NCBI GenBank assembly: GCA_035627675.1
Contig: DASPLH010000025.1
Span: forward strand, 1-7,416
Direction: 5' to 3'
Source of the DNA: DASPLH01 sp035627675
GTDB taxonomy: Bacteria; Acidobacteriota; Terriglobia; Terriglobales; Acidobacteriaceae
DNA length: 7,416 bases
Below the pieces are notes generated by a model. That model ran no database searches and was not told the origin of the DNA. It saw nothing but the letters and a program-made list of their open reading frames with translations. Each line of letters opens with the position of its first letter. The stretch's first letter is position 1. The translations under genes and the position numbers were made by a program. Positions 1-5,965 of this stretch are shown here, in pieces.

Positions 1-1976
1 CGCCGAGGTTCGACTACTCGAAGTCGCGTGCCTGGTGGACTCCGATGCCGTATATGGGGCGCGATGTCGCGGCCCCGAACTTCGAGAACACGCCGCGCAT
101 CGAGAACATCATGCGCGAAGGCACGATTTACCTGTCGCTGAGCGATGCGATCGCGCTCGCGCTCGAAAACAACCTCGACATCGCGATTGCCCGCTATAAC
201 CTGAACATCGCCGACACGGACATCCTCCGCGCCAGCTCTGGCGGGAGCACCCGCGGCGTCAACACCGGCATCGTCAGCGGCACTCCGGGCGGCTCTGGGA
301 CGGGCGTCACGGGTTCCAGCGGCGGCGGCGCCGGTGGAACGACGGCGGGAGCAGGCGGCGCGGGTACGGGCGCCAGCGGCATCGTGCTCAGCACGTCGGG
401 CGTGGGCGCTCCGATCGACTCGTTCGATCCGGTGCTGACCGGAAACCTCGGCGTCAACCGCACCAAGTCTCCCCAGGCCAACACGGTCTTCAGCGGAGTC
501 CCGACGCTGGTCAACAACACCGGCTCGGTGAACTTCGGCTACTCGCAGGGCTGGGTGACCGGTACGGCGATGACGCTGGATTTCAACAACACGCGGCAGA
601 CAACGAACGCCACGCGCACCACGTTGAACCCGCAGTTGAGCTCGGACTTCCGCCTGACCTTGCGCCAGCACCTGCTCTCCGGCTTCGGACTGGAGAACAA
701 CCGCCGCTTCATCATCCAGGCGTCGAACAACAAGCGGATTTCGGACATTTCGTTCCGCCAGCAGATCATCCAGACGGTCTCGCAGATCCAGAACATCTAC
801 TGGGACCTGGTCAACGCTTACGAAGACATGAAGGTGCGCGAGCGTTCGCTGGAATTTGCGAACCGCACGCTGGCCGATAACCGCAAGCAGGTGGAGATCG
901 GAACGCTTGCTCCGATCGAGATCGTGCGCGCGCAGAGCCAGGTGGCCGCCAGCACGCAGGACCTGATCGTCTCGCAGACCAACCTCCAGTACCAGCAGCT
1001 GCTGATGAAGAACGCCATCACCCGCAACCTGGCGGACAACCGCCTGGCGGCGGCGCCGGTGATCCCGACCGACACGCTGAACGTGGCCGAAATGCAGGTG
1101 CGTCCCGTGCAGGACCTGATCGCCGAGGCGCTCCAGAACCGTCCTGAACTTCAGCAGTCGGACATCGACCTGAAGAACCGCGACCTGAACCGTCGCACGG
1201 CCCGCAACGCACTGCTGCCGTCGCTGGACCTGATCGGCTTCTATGGCGCGTCCAGCATCGCCGGCCCGACCAACCCGAGCGCCATCTGCGATCCGGCGAA
1301 CCCGCAGTTTGGATGTATCGAGCCGTCGCAGGTTCCGTCGGCCACGGGTTACTCCACGGCGTTCCGCAACCTGTTCAATAGCTCGGCTCCGGACAAGGGC
1401 GTCGCGCTCCAGTTGAACATCCCGATCCGCAACCGGGCCGCGCAGGCCGACCAGGTGCGTTCGGAGCTGGAGTTCCGGCAGGCCGAGATGCGCCGCCAGC
1501 AGCTCATCAACCAGATCGGAATCGAAGTGCGCAACGCCGCGTATGCGGTGCAGCAGAACCGGGCGCGCATTGAAGCTTCGCGCGCCGCCCGTGACTTCGC
1601 GGTGCAGAGCCTCGAGGCCGAACAGAAGAAGTACGCGCTCGGCGCTTCGACCAGCTATCTGGTGCTGCAAGCGCAACGCGACCTCGCGGAGGCGGAGTCG
1701 AACCTCGTGGCTTCGATGTCGGCCTACGAGAAAGCGCGCGTGGAACTGGAGCGCGTAACGGCCATCACCCTAGATCGCAACGGGATCGTGTTGCAGGACG
1801 CGGTGACGGGCGAGGTACAGCAAACGCCTCGCGTGCCGGACGCCGTGCCGGCGCCGGAGCAGTCCATCACGCGCACGCAGCAGATCCAGCGCCAGATGCA
1901 GCAGACGCCCGAGGAGCAGATGCAACAGCTCCAGAAGCAAATGCAGCAGCCGGCACCCCCGCAGCAGCAGCAGTAA
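1..1976 (+). CDS. TolC-family outer-membrane efflux protein, 5'-partial
   Basis: Outer-membrane factor of the TolC/OEP family: the channel component of tripartite efflux or type I secretion systems, spanning outer membrane and periplasm as a trimer. The reading frame is open to the window edge (first full codon at base 3, reading PRFDYSKSRAWWTP before the Met at 45), so Met45 is internal and the signal peptide is missing. Counting from Met45, residues 29-62 form the first helical OEP segment (LSDAIALALENNLDIAIARYNL), 64-125 are a Gly/Ser/Thr-rich low-complexity insert, and 200-330 and 355-575 are the long coiled-coil helices of the two OEP repeats, with the typical phrases YWDLVNAYEDMKVRERSLE and LPSLDLIGFYG. 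A small insert at 410-430 has two cysteines (C415, C424). The C-terminal 35 residues are rich in Gln and Pro and low in complexity. Its inner-membrane and adaptor partners are not in the window and may lie upstream. The substrate cannot be told. The family call is firm. Confidence 0.94.
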   Translation, partial: PRFDYSKSRAWWTPMPYMGRDVAAPNFENTPRIENIMREGTIYLSLSDAIALALENNLDIAIARYNLNIADTDILRASSGGSTRGVNTGIVSGTPGGSGTGVTGSSGGGAGGTTAGAGGAGTGASGIVLSTSGVGAPIDSFDPVLTGNLGVNRTKSPQANTVFSGVPTLVNNTGSVNFGYSQGWVTGTAMTLDFNNTRQTTNATRTTLNPQLSSDFRLTLRQHLLSGFGLENNRRFIIQASNNKRISDISFRQQIIQTVSQIQNIYWDLVNAYEDMKVRERSLEFANRTLADNRKQVEIGTLAPIEIVRAQSQVAASTQDLIVSQTNLQYQQLLMKNAITRNLADNRLAAAPVIPTDTLNVAEMQVRPVQDLIAEALQNRPELQQSDIDLKNRDLNRRTARNALLPSLDLIGFYGASSIAGPTNPSAICDPANPQFGCIEPSQVPSATGYSTAFRNLFNSSAPDKGVALQLNIPIRNRAAQADQVRSELEFRQAEMRRQQLINQIGIEVRNAAYAVQQNRARIEASRAARDFAVQSLEAEQKKYALGASTSYLVLQAQRDLAEAESNLVASMSAYEKARVELERVTAITLDRNGIVLQDAVTGEVQQTPRVPDAVPAPEQSITRTQQIQRQMQQTPEEQMQQLQKQMQQPAPPQQQQ

Positions 1977-1997
1977 CGAACAAGCGTGGTATCGCGG

Positions 1998-2020
1998 ACG
2001 CGGCCGGCTCCCGGCCGCGT
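1998..2020 (+). terminator. Candidate intrinsic terminator after the TolC-family gene
   Basis: A perfect 10-bp inverted repeat, ACGCGGCCGG and CCGGCCGCGT, is separated by a 3-base loop (CTC). It starts 21 bp after the stop codon at 1974-1976. The following bases, TTCCGCTTTG, are only a weak T-tract, so it may stop transcription poorly or serve as a 3' stabilising hairpin. It separates the efflux gene from the peptidase gene. Confidence 0.6.
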
Positions 2021-2050
2021 TTCCGCTTTGAGGCAGTCTCGAGGGAAGCC

Positions 2051-3100
2051 ATGAGCAGACTGAAGTTGCGTTATGCAGTGGCAGTCATCGTCTTCATCAC
2101 GGTCACGGCGTTCGCGGCCGCGCAGCGAGTGCAGCTCACGCTCGACACATCCGAGGCGGAAGCCGTGCTGGCGCTGGTGCAGAAGCGGCAACGCGGAGAT
2201 GCCATCACGGAAGCCGATTGGACGGCGCTATTTGCGACCGAGCCTTACCGCCGGCTGAAGCAACGCGAGCTGTCGATGAAGCGCACGTTCACCGACGAAG
2301 ACTTCCGCAACTTCGTCCTGTCGAACGAACTCCAGCAGAGCGCGCCGGCGCTGCGCGACACCTTGAGCCGGTGGAAGACGGTTGACCTGAACGCAGCGGC
2401 CAACCGCGTGCTCCCATACCTTCCCGACGAGGCGAGAATTCGCGCGAAGGTCTTCCCGGTCATCAAGCCGCGCAGCAACAGCTTCGTCTTCGATCTGAAA
2501 AACGACCCGTCCATATTCCTGTATGTCGATCCAGCGAGAAGTGCAGCCGTCTTCGAGAACACGGTAGCGCACGAGCTGCACCACATCGGAATTGCCAGCA
2601 CGGACGAGCAGTACCAGGACAAGATAGCCGCGCTCGCCGCCGGCCCGAAGCTGGCGGCCACTTACATGGGGGCCTTCAGCGAAGGCCTGGCCGTGCTGGC
2701 GGCGGCGGGAGGCCCCGACGTGCATCCGCATCGCTTCAGCGCGGCGGCTGACCGCGAGCGCTGGGACCGCGACTCGGCGAACTTCGCTTCGGACCTGAAG
2801 CGGGTTGAGGCGTTTTTCCGGAGCCTGATTTCCGGCTCGCTGGCCGGCGAGGCTGCGCAGAAGCAGGCGATGGAGTTCTTCGGCGAGCAGGGGCCGTGGT
2901 ACACCGTCGGCTACAAAATGGCCGTGATGGTCGAGAAGCGTTTCGGGCGAGCGACGCTCATCGACTGCATGCGCGATCCTCGCCAGCTGCTCAGCTACTA
3001 CAACCAGGCAGCGCAGGAACAGGACCCGCCGGGCGCAAGCCTGCCGCGCTGGTCCGGCGATGTTCTGGCCGCGGTGGGAGCAGCACGCCTGGCAAGGTAA
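2051..3100 (+). CDS. Exported putative zinc metallopeptidase (HELHH motif, DUF5700-like)
   Basis: A 349-residue protein. Residues 1-24 look like a Sec signal peptide: basic start SRLKLR, hydrophobic AVAVIVFITVTAFA, and a possible cleavage after AAA or AQ. The mature protein would be periplasmic or secreted. A gluzincin-type zinc site is visible: H174-E175-L176-H177-H178 (VAHELHHIG) gives two metal ligands and the catalytic Glu, and E211 in FSEGLAVLA fits the third ligand 34 residues downstream of H177. A C-terminal segment at 281-299 (GPWYTVGYKMAVMVEKRFG) resembles the conserved closing motif of DUF5700/DUF2268-like putative peptidases. The start ATG has GAGGGA at 2041-2046, four bases upstream, and fits the signal peptide. 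The gene ends in two tandem TAA stops (3098-3103). Substrate and cleavage specificity are unknown. The metallopeptidase class is likely; the exact family name is from memory. Confidence 0.85.
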   Translation: MSRLKLRYAVAVIVFITVTAFAAAQRVQLTLDTSEAEAVLALVQKRQRGDAITEADWTALFATEPYRRLKQRELSMKRTFTDEDFRNFVLSNELQQSAPALRDTLSRWKTVDLNAAANRVLPYLPDEARIRAKVFPVIKPRSNSFVFDLKNDPSIFLYVDPARSAAVFENTVAHELHHIGIASTDEQYQDKIAALAAGPKLAATYMGAFSEGLAVLAAAGGPDVHPHRFSAAADRERWDRDSANFASDLKRVEAFFRSLISGSLAGEAAQKQAMEFFGEQGPWYTVGYKMAVMVEKRFGRATLIDCMRDPRQLLSYYNQAAQEQDPPGASLPRWSGDVLAAVGAARLAR

Positions 3101-3267
3101 TAAAAGTTCGGCCCGGGCCTCCCGCTGGACCGGCAAGTCACGGGTTTCAGGTCAAACACGCTCCTTTACGGCTGGGGCGGCATCTTCTATTCTTGTGGGT
3201 TTTGGCGCGAATGTGGGGGACCGCCATCCTTCTGGGCGGCTTCGCGTCTTTTTACGGGTGAGGAACA
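3101..3267 (+). other. Intergenic region upstream of the acyl-CoA mutase
   Basis: This 167-bp gap has no credible ORF of its own; short frames crossing it continue out-of-frame readings of the neighbours. It contains a weak GC-rich inverted repeat at 3113-3133, a candidate promoter at 3165-3193, and the ribosome-binding site GGTGAGGA at 3257-3264 just ahead of the mutase ATG. No B12-box or cobalamin-riboswitch-like sequence was recognised, and the gap is short for one. Confidence 0.6.
3165..3193 (+). promoter_or_regulatory. Candidate sigma70-type promoter for the mutase-DinB unit
   Basis: TTTACG (3165-3170) and TATTCT (3188-3193) each match 4 of 6 positions of the -35 and -10 consensus and are separated by exactly 17 bp. 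Transcription would start near base 3200, leaving a leader of about 70 bases before the ATG at 3268. This is the best match in the gap, but such matches occur by chance. Confidence 0.4.
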
Positions 3268-5058
3268 ATGGCAGACAAGAACAAGCAGATCGCCGAGACA
3301 CCGGTTTCGGACGTCTTTGAAGGACGTACGCCGTCCGAGAGCGAACGTCAGTGGGCCGAGAAGACGCTGGCCAAGACCTTGGAGAAGCAACCGGAGCGTC
3401 CCATTGGCGCGCGGACGGGAACCAACGTCGATGAGAACGGGAACGCCCGCTACACGACCATCAGCGGACGTCCTGTGCGCCGGCTCTACACGCCTGCCGA
3501 CCTGCCCGAAGACTGGACTTACGACAAGTGTCTCGGCTACCCGGGACAGGCTCCGTACACGCGCGGCATTCACGCGACGGGATATCGGGGCAAGCTCTGG
3601 ACGATGCGGCAGTTCTCGGGCTTCGCCTCGCCGGAAGAGACCAACGAACGCTACAAGTACCTCCTGTCGCATGGCGGCCATGGACTCTCGGTGGCGTTCG
3701 ACCTGCCGACCCTGATGGGATACGACAGCGATCATCCTTTCAGCGAAGGCGAGGTTGGCAAGTGCGGTGTGGCCATCGACTCGCTGGAGGACATGGAGAT
3801 CCTCTTCAGCGGCATTGACCTGGAAAAGACCACGGTGTCGATGACGATCAACTCGCCCGCCTCGGTGATGTGGGCGATGTACCTGGTCGTTGCCGAGAAG
3901 CAGGGCGCGGACTGGAACAAGGTCAGCGGCACGCTCCAGAACGACATTCTGAAGGAATACATCGCGCAGAAGGAATACATCTATCCGCCCGCGCCGTCGA
4001 TGCGGCTGGTAATCGACACCTTCGAATTCGGATCGAAGTTCACGCCGCGGTTCAACACCATCTCGATTTCCGGCTACCACATCCGCGAGGCGGGTTCGAC
4101 GGCCTTGCAGGAGCTGGCATTCACCATCTACGACGGCGTCGAATACGTGGAGTGGGCGCGGCGTCGCGGGCTGGACGTGGACGAGTTCGGTCCCCGGCTG
4201 AGCTTCTTCTTCAACGCGCATAACGACTTCTTCGAGGAAATCGCCAAGTACCGCGCCGCGCGCAAGATCTGGTACCGGCTGATGAAAGACCGCTTCCAGG
4301 CGAAGAACGAACGCACGTGGCTGATGCGCTTCCACACCCAGACGGCGGGCGTTTCGCTGACAGCCCAGCAGCCGATGAACAACATCGCGCGGGTGGCAAT
4401 CCAGGCGCTGGCCGCCGTGCTGGGTGGCACGCAGTCGCTGCACACCGACAGCCACGACGAAGCCCTGGCGCTGCCCACGGCGGAAGCGGCCCGCATCGCG
4501 CTCCGCACGCAGCAGATCATCGCCTACGAGTCGGGCGTCGCGCAGACGGTCGATCCCCTCGCCGGCTCGTACATGGTCGAGCGCTGGACACTCGACATGG
4601 AGAACGGCGCGTTCGACTACTTCGACAAGCTGGACGCCATGGGCGGCATGGTGAAGGCGATCGAGAAGGGCTACCCGCAGAAGGAGATCGCCGAAGCCAG
4701 CTACCAGTTCCAGCGCGCGAACGAGGCGAAAGAGAAGATCACGGTCGGCGCCAACGAGTTCGTGGTCGAGGAAGACGCGCCGCATATTCTCTACATCGAC
4801 GAGTCGGTCGGCGAGCGCCAGACGGCGAAGCTGAAGGCACTGCGCGAACGCCGCGACAACCAGGAAGTTGCGCGCAGGCTCGAAGCGCTGAAGAAGGCCG
4901 CCGCACAGGAGCCGCAGGCGGGCACGAACGGCAACATTTCTCCGGTGAACACCATGCCGTTCATCATCGACGCCGTGCGCGCCTACGCGACGGTGGGCGA
5001 GATCTGCGACGCGCTGCGGAGCGTGTACGGCACGTACGAAGAAAGTGCCTTCGCGTAA
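3268..5058 (+). CDS. B12-dependent acyl-CoA mutase, large subunit (isobutyryl-CoA-mutase-like active site)
   Basis: A 596-residue catalytic subunit of the methylmalonyl-CoA mutase family, which rearranges CoA-thioester carbon skeletons by a radical mechanism with adenosylcobalamin. Residues about 60-590 form the family's substrate-binding TIM barrel and linker: YTRGIHATGYRG (97-108), LWTMRQFSGF (110-119), GLSVAFDLPT (139-148), QNDILKEYIAQKEYIYPP (224-241), ISGYH (267-271), GGTQSLHT (386-393). Tyr270-His271 match the active-site Tyr243-His244 of the Propionibacterium shermanii methylmalonyl-CoA mutase. At the Tyr89 and Arg207 positions of that enzyme, which select methylmalonyl-CoA, this protein has Phe116 and Gln234, the pair known from isobutyryl-CoA mutase (IcmA). 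Ala143 stands where 2-hydroxyisobutyryl-CoA mutase has Asp. The protein ends at EESAFA without the C-terminal DxHxxG B12 domain, so it needs a separate small subunit, as IcmA does. RBS GGTGAGGA at 3257-3264. The family is certain; the substrate is inferred. Confidence 0.95.
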   Translation: MADKNKQIAETPVSDVFEGRTPSESERQWAEKTLAKTLEKQPERPIGARTGTNVDENGNARYTTISGRPVRRLYTPADLPEDWTYDKCLGYPGQAPYTRGIHATGYRGKLWTMRQFSGFASPEETNERYKYLLSHGGHGLSVAFDLPTLMGYDSDHPFSEGEVGKCGVAIDSLEDMEILFSGIDLEKTTVSMTINSPASVMWAMYLVVAEKQGADWNKVSGTLQNDILKEYIAQKEYIYPPAPSMRLVIDTFEFGSKFTPRFNTISISGYHIREAGSTALQELAFTIYDGVEYVEWARRRGLDVDEFGPRLSFFFNAHNDFFEEIAKYRAARKIWYRLMKDRFQAKNERTWLMRFHTQTAGVSLTAQQPMNNIARVAIQALAAVLGGTQSLHTDSHDEALALPTAEAARIALRTQQIIAYESGVAQTVDPLAGSYMVERWTLDMENGAFDYFDKLDAMGGMVKAIEKGYPQKEIAEASYQFQRANEAKEKITVGANEFVVEEDAPHILYIDESVGERQTAKLKALRERRDNQEVARRLEALKKAAAQEPQAGTNGNISPVNTMPFIIDAVRAYATVGEICDALRSVYGTYEESAFA

Positions 5059-5079
5059 ACGGAGCTACTGAGGGCTGCG

Positions 5080-5619
5080 ATGTCGGAACCGAACGTTGTA
5101 CCTCCCAAGGTCGAACCCTGGATGCGAGGCACACTGACCGACGTGCCCGCCGTGTTGCGGGCTGTGCTGCATGCACTCGAACAGGCGCGCGAGGACGTCG
5201 AGAAGTGGTGCACCGAACTGATTGACGACGAACTGAACCTGCGGATGCACGGTTGCGGCTCCGTGGCCTTCCATGTGCGGCACGCCGCCGGCAGCATCGA
5301 TCGCCTGCTGACGTATGCCGAAGGCGAGCAACTGAGTCCCGAACAACTGGCCGCGCTCAAGACCGAGATGGACATCCCGGCGACACGCGCGCGACTGATC
5401 GCGGAGTTCACCATCGCCGTGCAGAGGGCCAGCAAGCGGATTCGCGGATTCGACGCAACGCAGTTCGAGCAGCCCAGGACCATCGGACGCCGCAAACTGC
5501 CTACGACTCTCGGAGGCATCCTGGTGCACGTGGCCGAGCACACGCAACGTCACATCGGCGCAATGATCGTGACCGCCAAGATCGCCAAAGCGATGCGCGC
5601 GGAGAGAATGTCGGCGTGA
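5080..5619 (+). CDS. DinB/YfiT-family putative metal-dependent protein
   Basis: A 179-residue cytosolic protein with the pattern of the DinB/YfiT superfamily, a four-helix bundle that typically binds a divalent metal through three histidines. The ligand candidates are H65 or H68 in the helix SVAFHVRHAAGSIDRLL (61-77), and H154 and H158 in HVAEHTQRHIGAM (150-162), where the HxxxH spacing fits the family. Characterised members include thiol-dependent transferases such as the mycothiol- and bacillithiol-linked enzymes, but most are uncharacterised, and no substrate can be read here. The ATG lies 21 bp after the mutase stop codon and has GAGGG at 5070-5074 with five bases of spacing, so the two genes are probably one transcription unit. 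The stop codon (5617-5619) directly abuts the composite repeat. No signal peptide or membrane segment is seen. Confidence 0.85.
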   Translation: MSEPNVVPPKVEPWMRGTLTDVPAVLRAVLHALEQAREDVEKWCTELIDDELNLRMHGCGSVAFHVRHAAGSIDRLLTYAEGEQLSPEQLAALKTEMDIPATRARLIAEFTIAVQRASKRIRGFDATQFEQPRTIGRRKLPTTLGGILVHVAEHTQRHIGAMIVTAKIAKAMRAERMSA

Positions 5620-5651
5620 GAAGCTTTCAGCACTCAGCCGTCAGCATTCAG
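5620..5651 (+). repeat. 32-bp heptad element, copy 1
   Basis: It reads GAAGC, then three heptads of the form NNTCAGC (with TT, AC and CG as the variable pairs), then ATTCAG. It starts immediately after the TGA stop of the DinB-like gene. It is inverted relative to the two copies at 5793-5824 and 5934-5965. Confidence 0.85.
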
Positions 5652-5655
5652 AGAG

Positions 5656-5677
5656 TCGCGGGCGAGGACGCCCGCGA
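5656..5677. repeat. Perfect GC hairpin with AGGA loop
   Basis: TCGCGGGCG and CGCCCGCGA form a perfect 9-bp stem around the tetraloop AGGA. It lies 36 bases after the DinB-like stop and could end transcription from that side, though no T-tract follows. The 26 bases from 5661 to 5686 recur at 5828-5853 with 24 identical positions. Confidence 0.75.
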
Positions 5678-5691
5678 CACACAGGGGCCGA

Positions 5692-5767
5692 CCACGAATC
5701 TTTACGGATAGACACGGATTTCGCATTCGTACTTTACTGATCCGTGTTCATCCGTGTGAATCCGTGG
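5692..5767. repeat. Imperfect inverted repeat of ATCCGTG decamers, unit 1
   Basis: The right arm (5740-5767) starts three successive 10-base units with ATCCGTG. The left arm (5692-5719) is its reverse complement at 21 of 28 positions. The loop (5720-5739) is 20 bases. The 10-base phase is close to one helical turn. Confidence 0.8.
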
Positions 5768-5792
5768 CTAAGCGCAGCTATGCCGCATTCAA

Positions 5793-5824
5793 CTGAATGC
5801 TGAGTGCTGAATGCCGACGGCTTC
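5793..5824 (-). repeat. 32-bp heptad element, copy 2
   Basis: On the minus strand it reads GAAGC, then heptads CGTCGGC, ATTCAGC and ACTCAGC, then ATTCAG. The length and layout are the same as the other two copies, with one change (TCGGC) in the first heptad. It closes the first tandem unit. Confidence 0.85.
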
Positions 5825-5827
5825 CTA

Positions 5828-5853
5828 GGCGAGGACGCCCGCGCTACACAGGG
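5828..5853 (+). repeat. Second copy of the GC-hairpin motif
   Basis: It begins GGCGAGGACGCCCGCG and ends ACACAGGG, matching 5661-5686 at 24 of 26 bases. The upstream flank differs, so the stem shrinks to about GGCG/CGCC around the AGGA loop. The hairpin of copy 1 is not preserved here. Confidence 0.8.
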
Positions 5854-5858
5854 ACTGG

Positions 5859-5924
5859 CCACCGATACGCACGGATCAAAATTCTCGCTTTCTCTGATCC
5901 GTGTTCATTCGTGATTATCCGTGG
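5859..5924. repeat. Imperfect inverted repeat of ATCCGTG decamers, unit 2
   Basis: The right arm (5895-5924) has three decamer units, the middle one changed to ATTCGTG. The left arm (5859-5878) keeps only two units and appears to have lost one decamer. The 40 bases at 5894-5933 match 5737-5776 of unit 1 at 35 positions. Confidence 0.75.
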
Positions 5925-5933
5925 TTAAGCGCA

Positions 5934-5965
5934 CTGAATGCTGAGTGCTGACGGCTGATGGCTTC
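5934..5965 (-). repeat. 32-bp heptad element, copy 3
   Basis: On the minus strand it reads GAAGC, then heptads CATCAGC, CGTCAGC and ACTCAGC, then ATTCAG. It begins on the base right after the TAA stop of the TPR gene, mirroring copy 1 after the DinB-like stop. Confidence 0.85.

Larger units (their letters stand above)
5620..5965. repeat. Composite structured repeat filling a convergent intergenic region
   Basis: This 346-bp interval holds no gene. It begins on the base after the DinB-like stop codon and ends on the base before the complement of the TPR gene's stop (TTA, 5966-5968). It contains a 32-bp heptad element at 5620-5651, then two tandem diverged units (about 5661-5824 and 5828-5965). 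Each unit runs in the same order: a 26-base GC-hairpin motif, an inverted repeat of ATCCGTG decamers, AAGCGCA, and a 32-bp heptad element in the opposite orientation to the first. Unit one is longer, partly because of a 16-base stretch at 5777-5792. The layout suggests a dispersed, non-coding repeat family. It may act as a two-way terminator or RNA-folding element, which is inference. Confidence 0.85.

Noticed and set aside
3113..3133. Hairpin CCGGGCC / GGACCGG after the peptidase gene as a terminator
   Set aside because: It has only 6 of 7 pairs with a 7-base loop and no following T-tract, so it is too weak to call.
2228..3136. 302-codon minus-strand frame opposite the peptidase gene
   Set aside because: It is Arg-rich, low in complexity and lacks motifs, while the plus strand has a signal peptide and HELHH site in a coherent frame.
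3101..3267. Cobalamin riboswitch ahead of the B12-dependent mutase
   Set aside because: No B12-box-like sequence was recognised, and the gap of 167 bp with a promoter inside it leaves too little leader RNA.
3187..4785. 532-codon open frame on the minus strand opposite the mutase
   Set aside because: It is a GC-rich antisense shadow: the opposite frame encodes an unmistakable acyl-CoA mutase, and the antisense product is Arg/His/Val-rich without any recognisable domain.
3268..5058. 2-hydroxyisobutyryl-CoA mutase
   Set aside because: That enzyme is known for Ile and Asp at the two marker sites, whereas this protein has Phe116 and Ala143.
4317..5225. 302-codon plus-strand frame overlapping the mutase end and DinB start
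   Set aside because: It is out of frame with both genes, and its Arg/Gly/His-rich composition is typical of a shifted reading of GC-rich coding DNA.
5620..5965. CRISPR array
   Set aside because: The repeats are in both orientations, unequally spaced (about 141 bp between the two same-strand 32-mers), and are separated by further repeats, not unique spacers. No cas gene is present.
5620..5965. Insertion sequence remnant
   Set aside because: No transposase fragment and no clear target-site duplication are visible. A non-autonomous mobile element remains possible, but the sequence alone does not show it.
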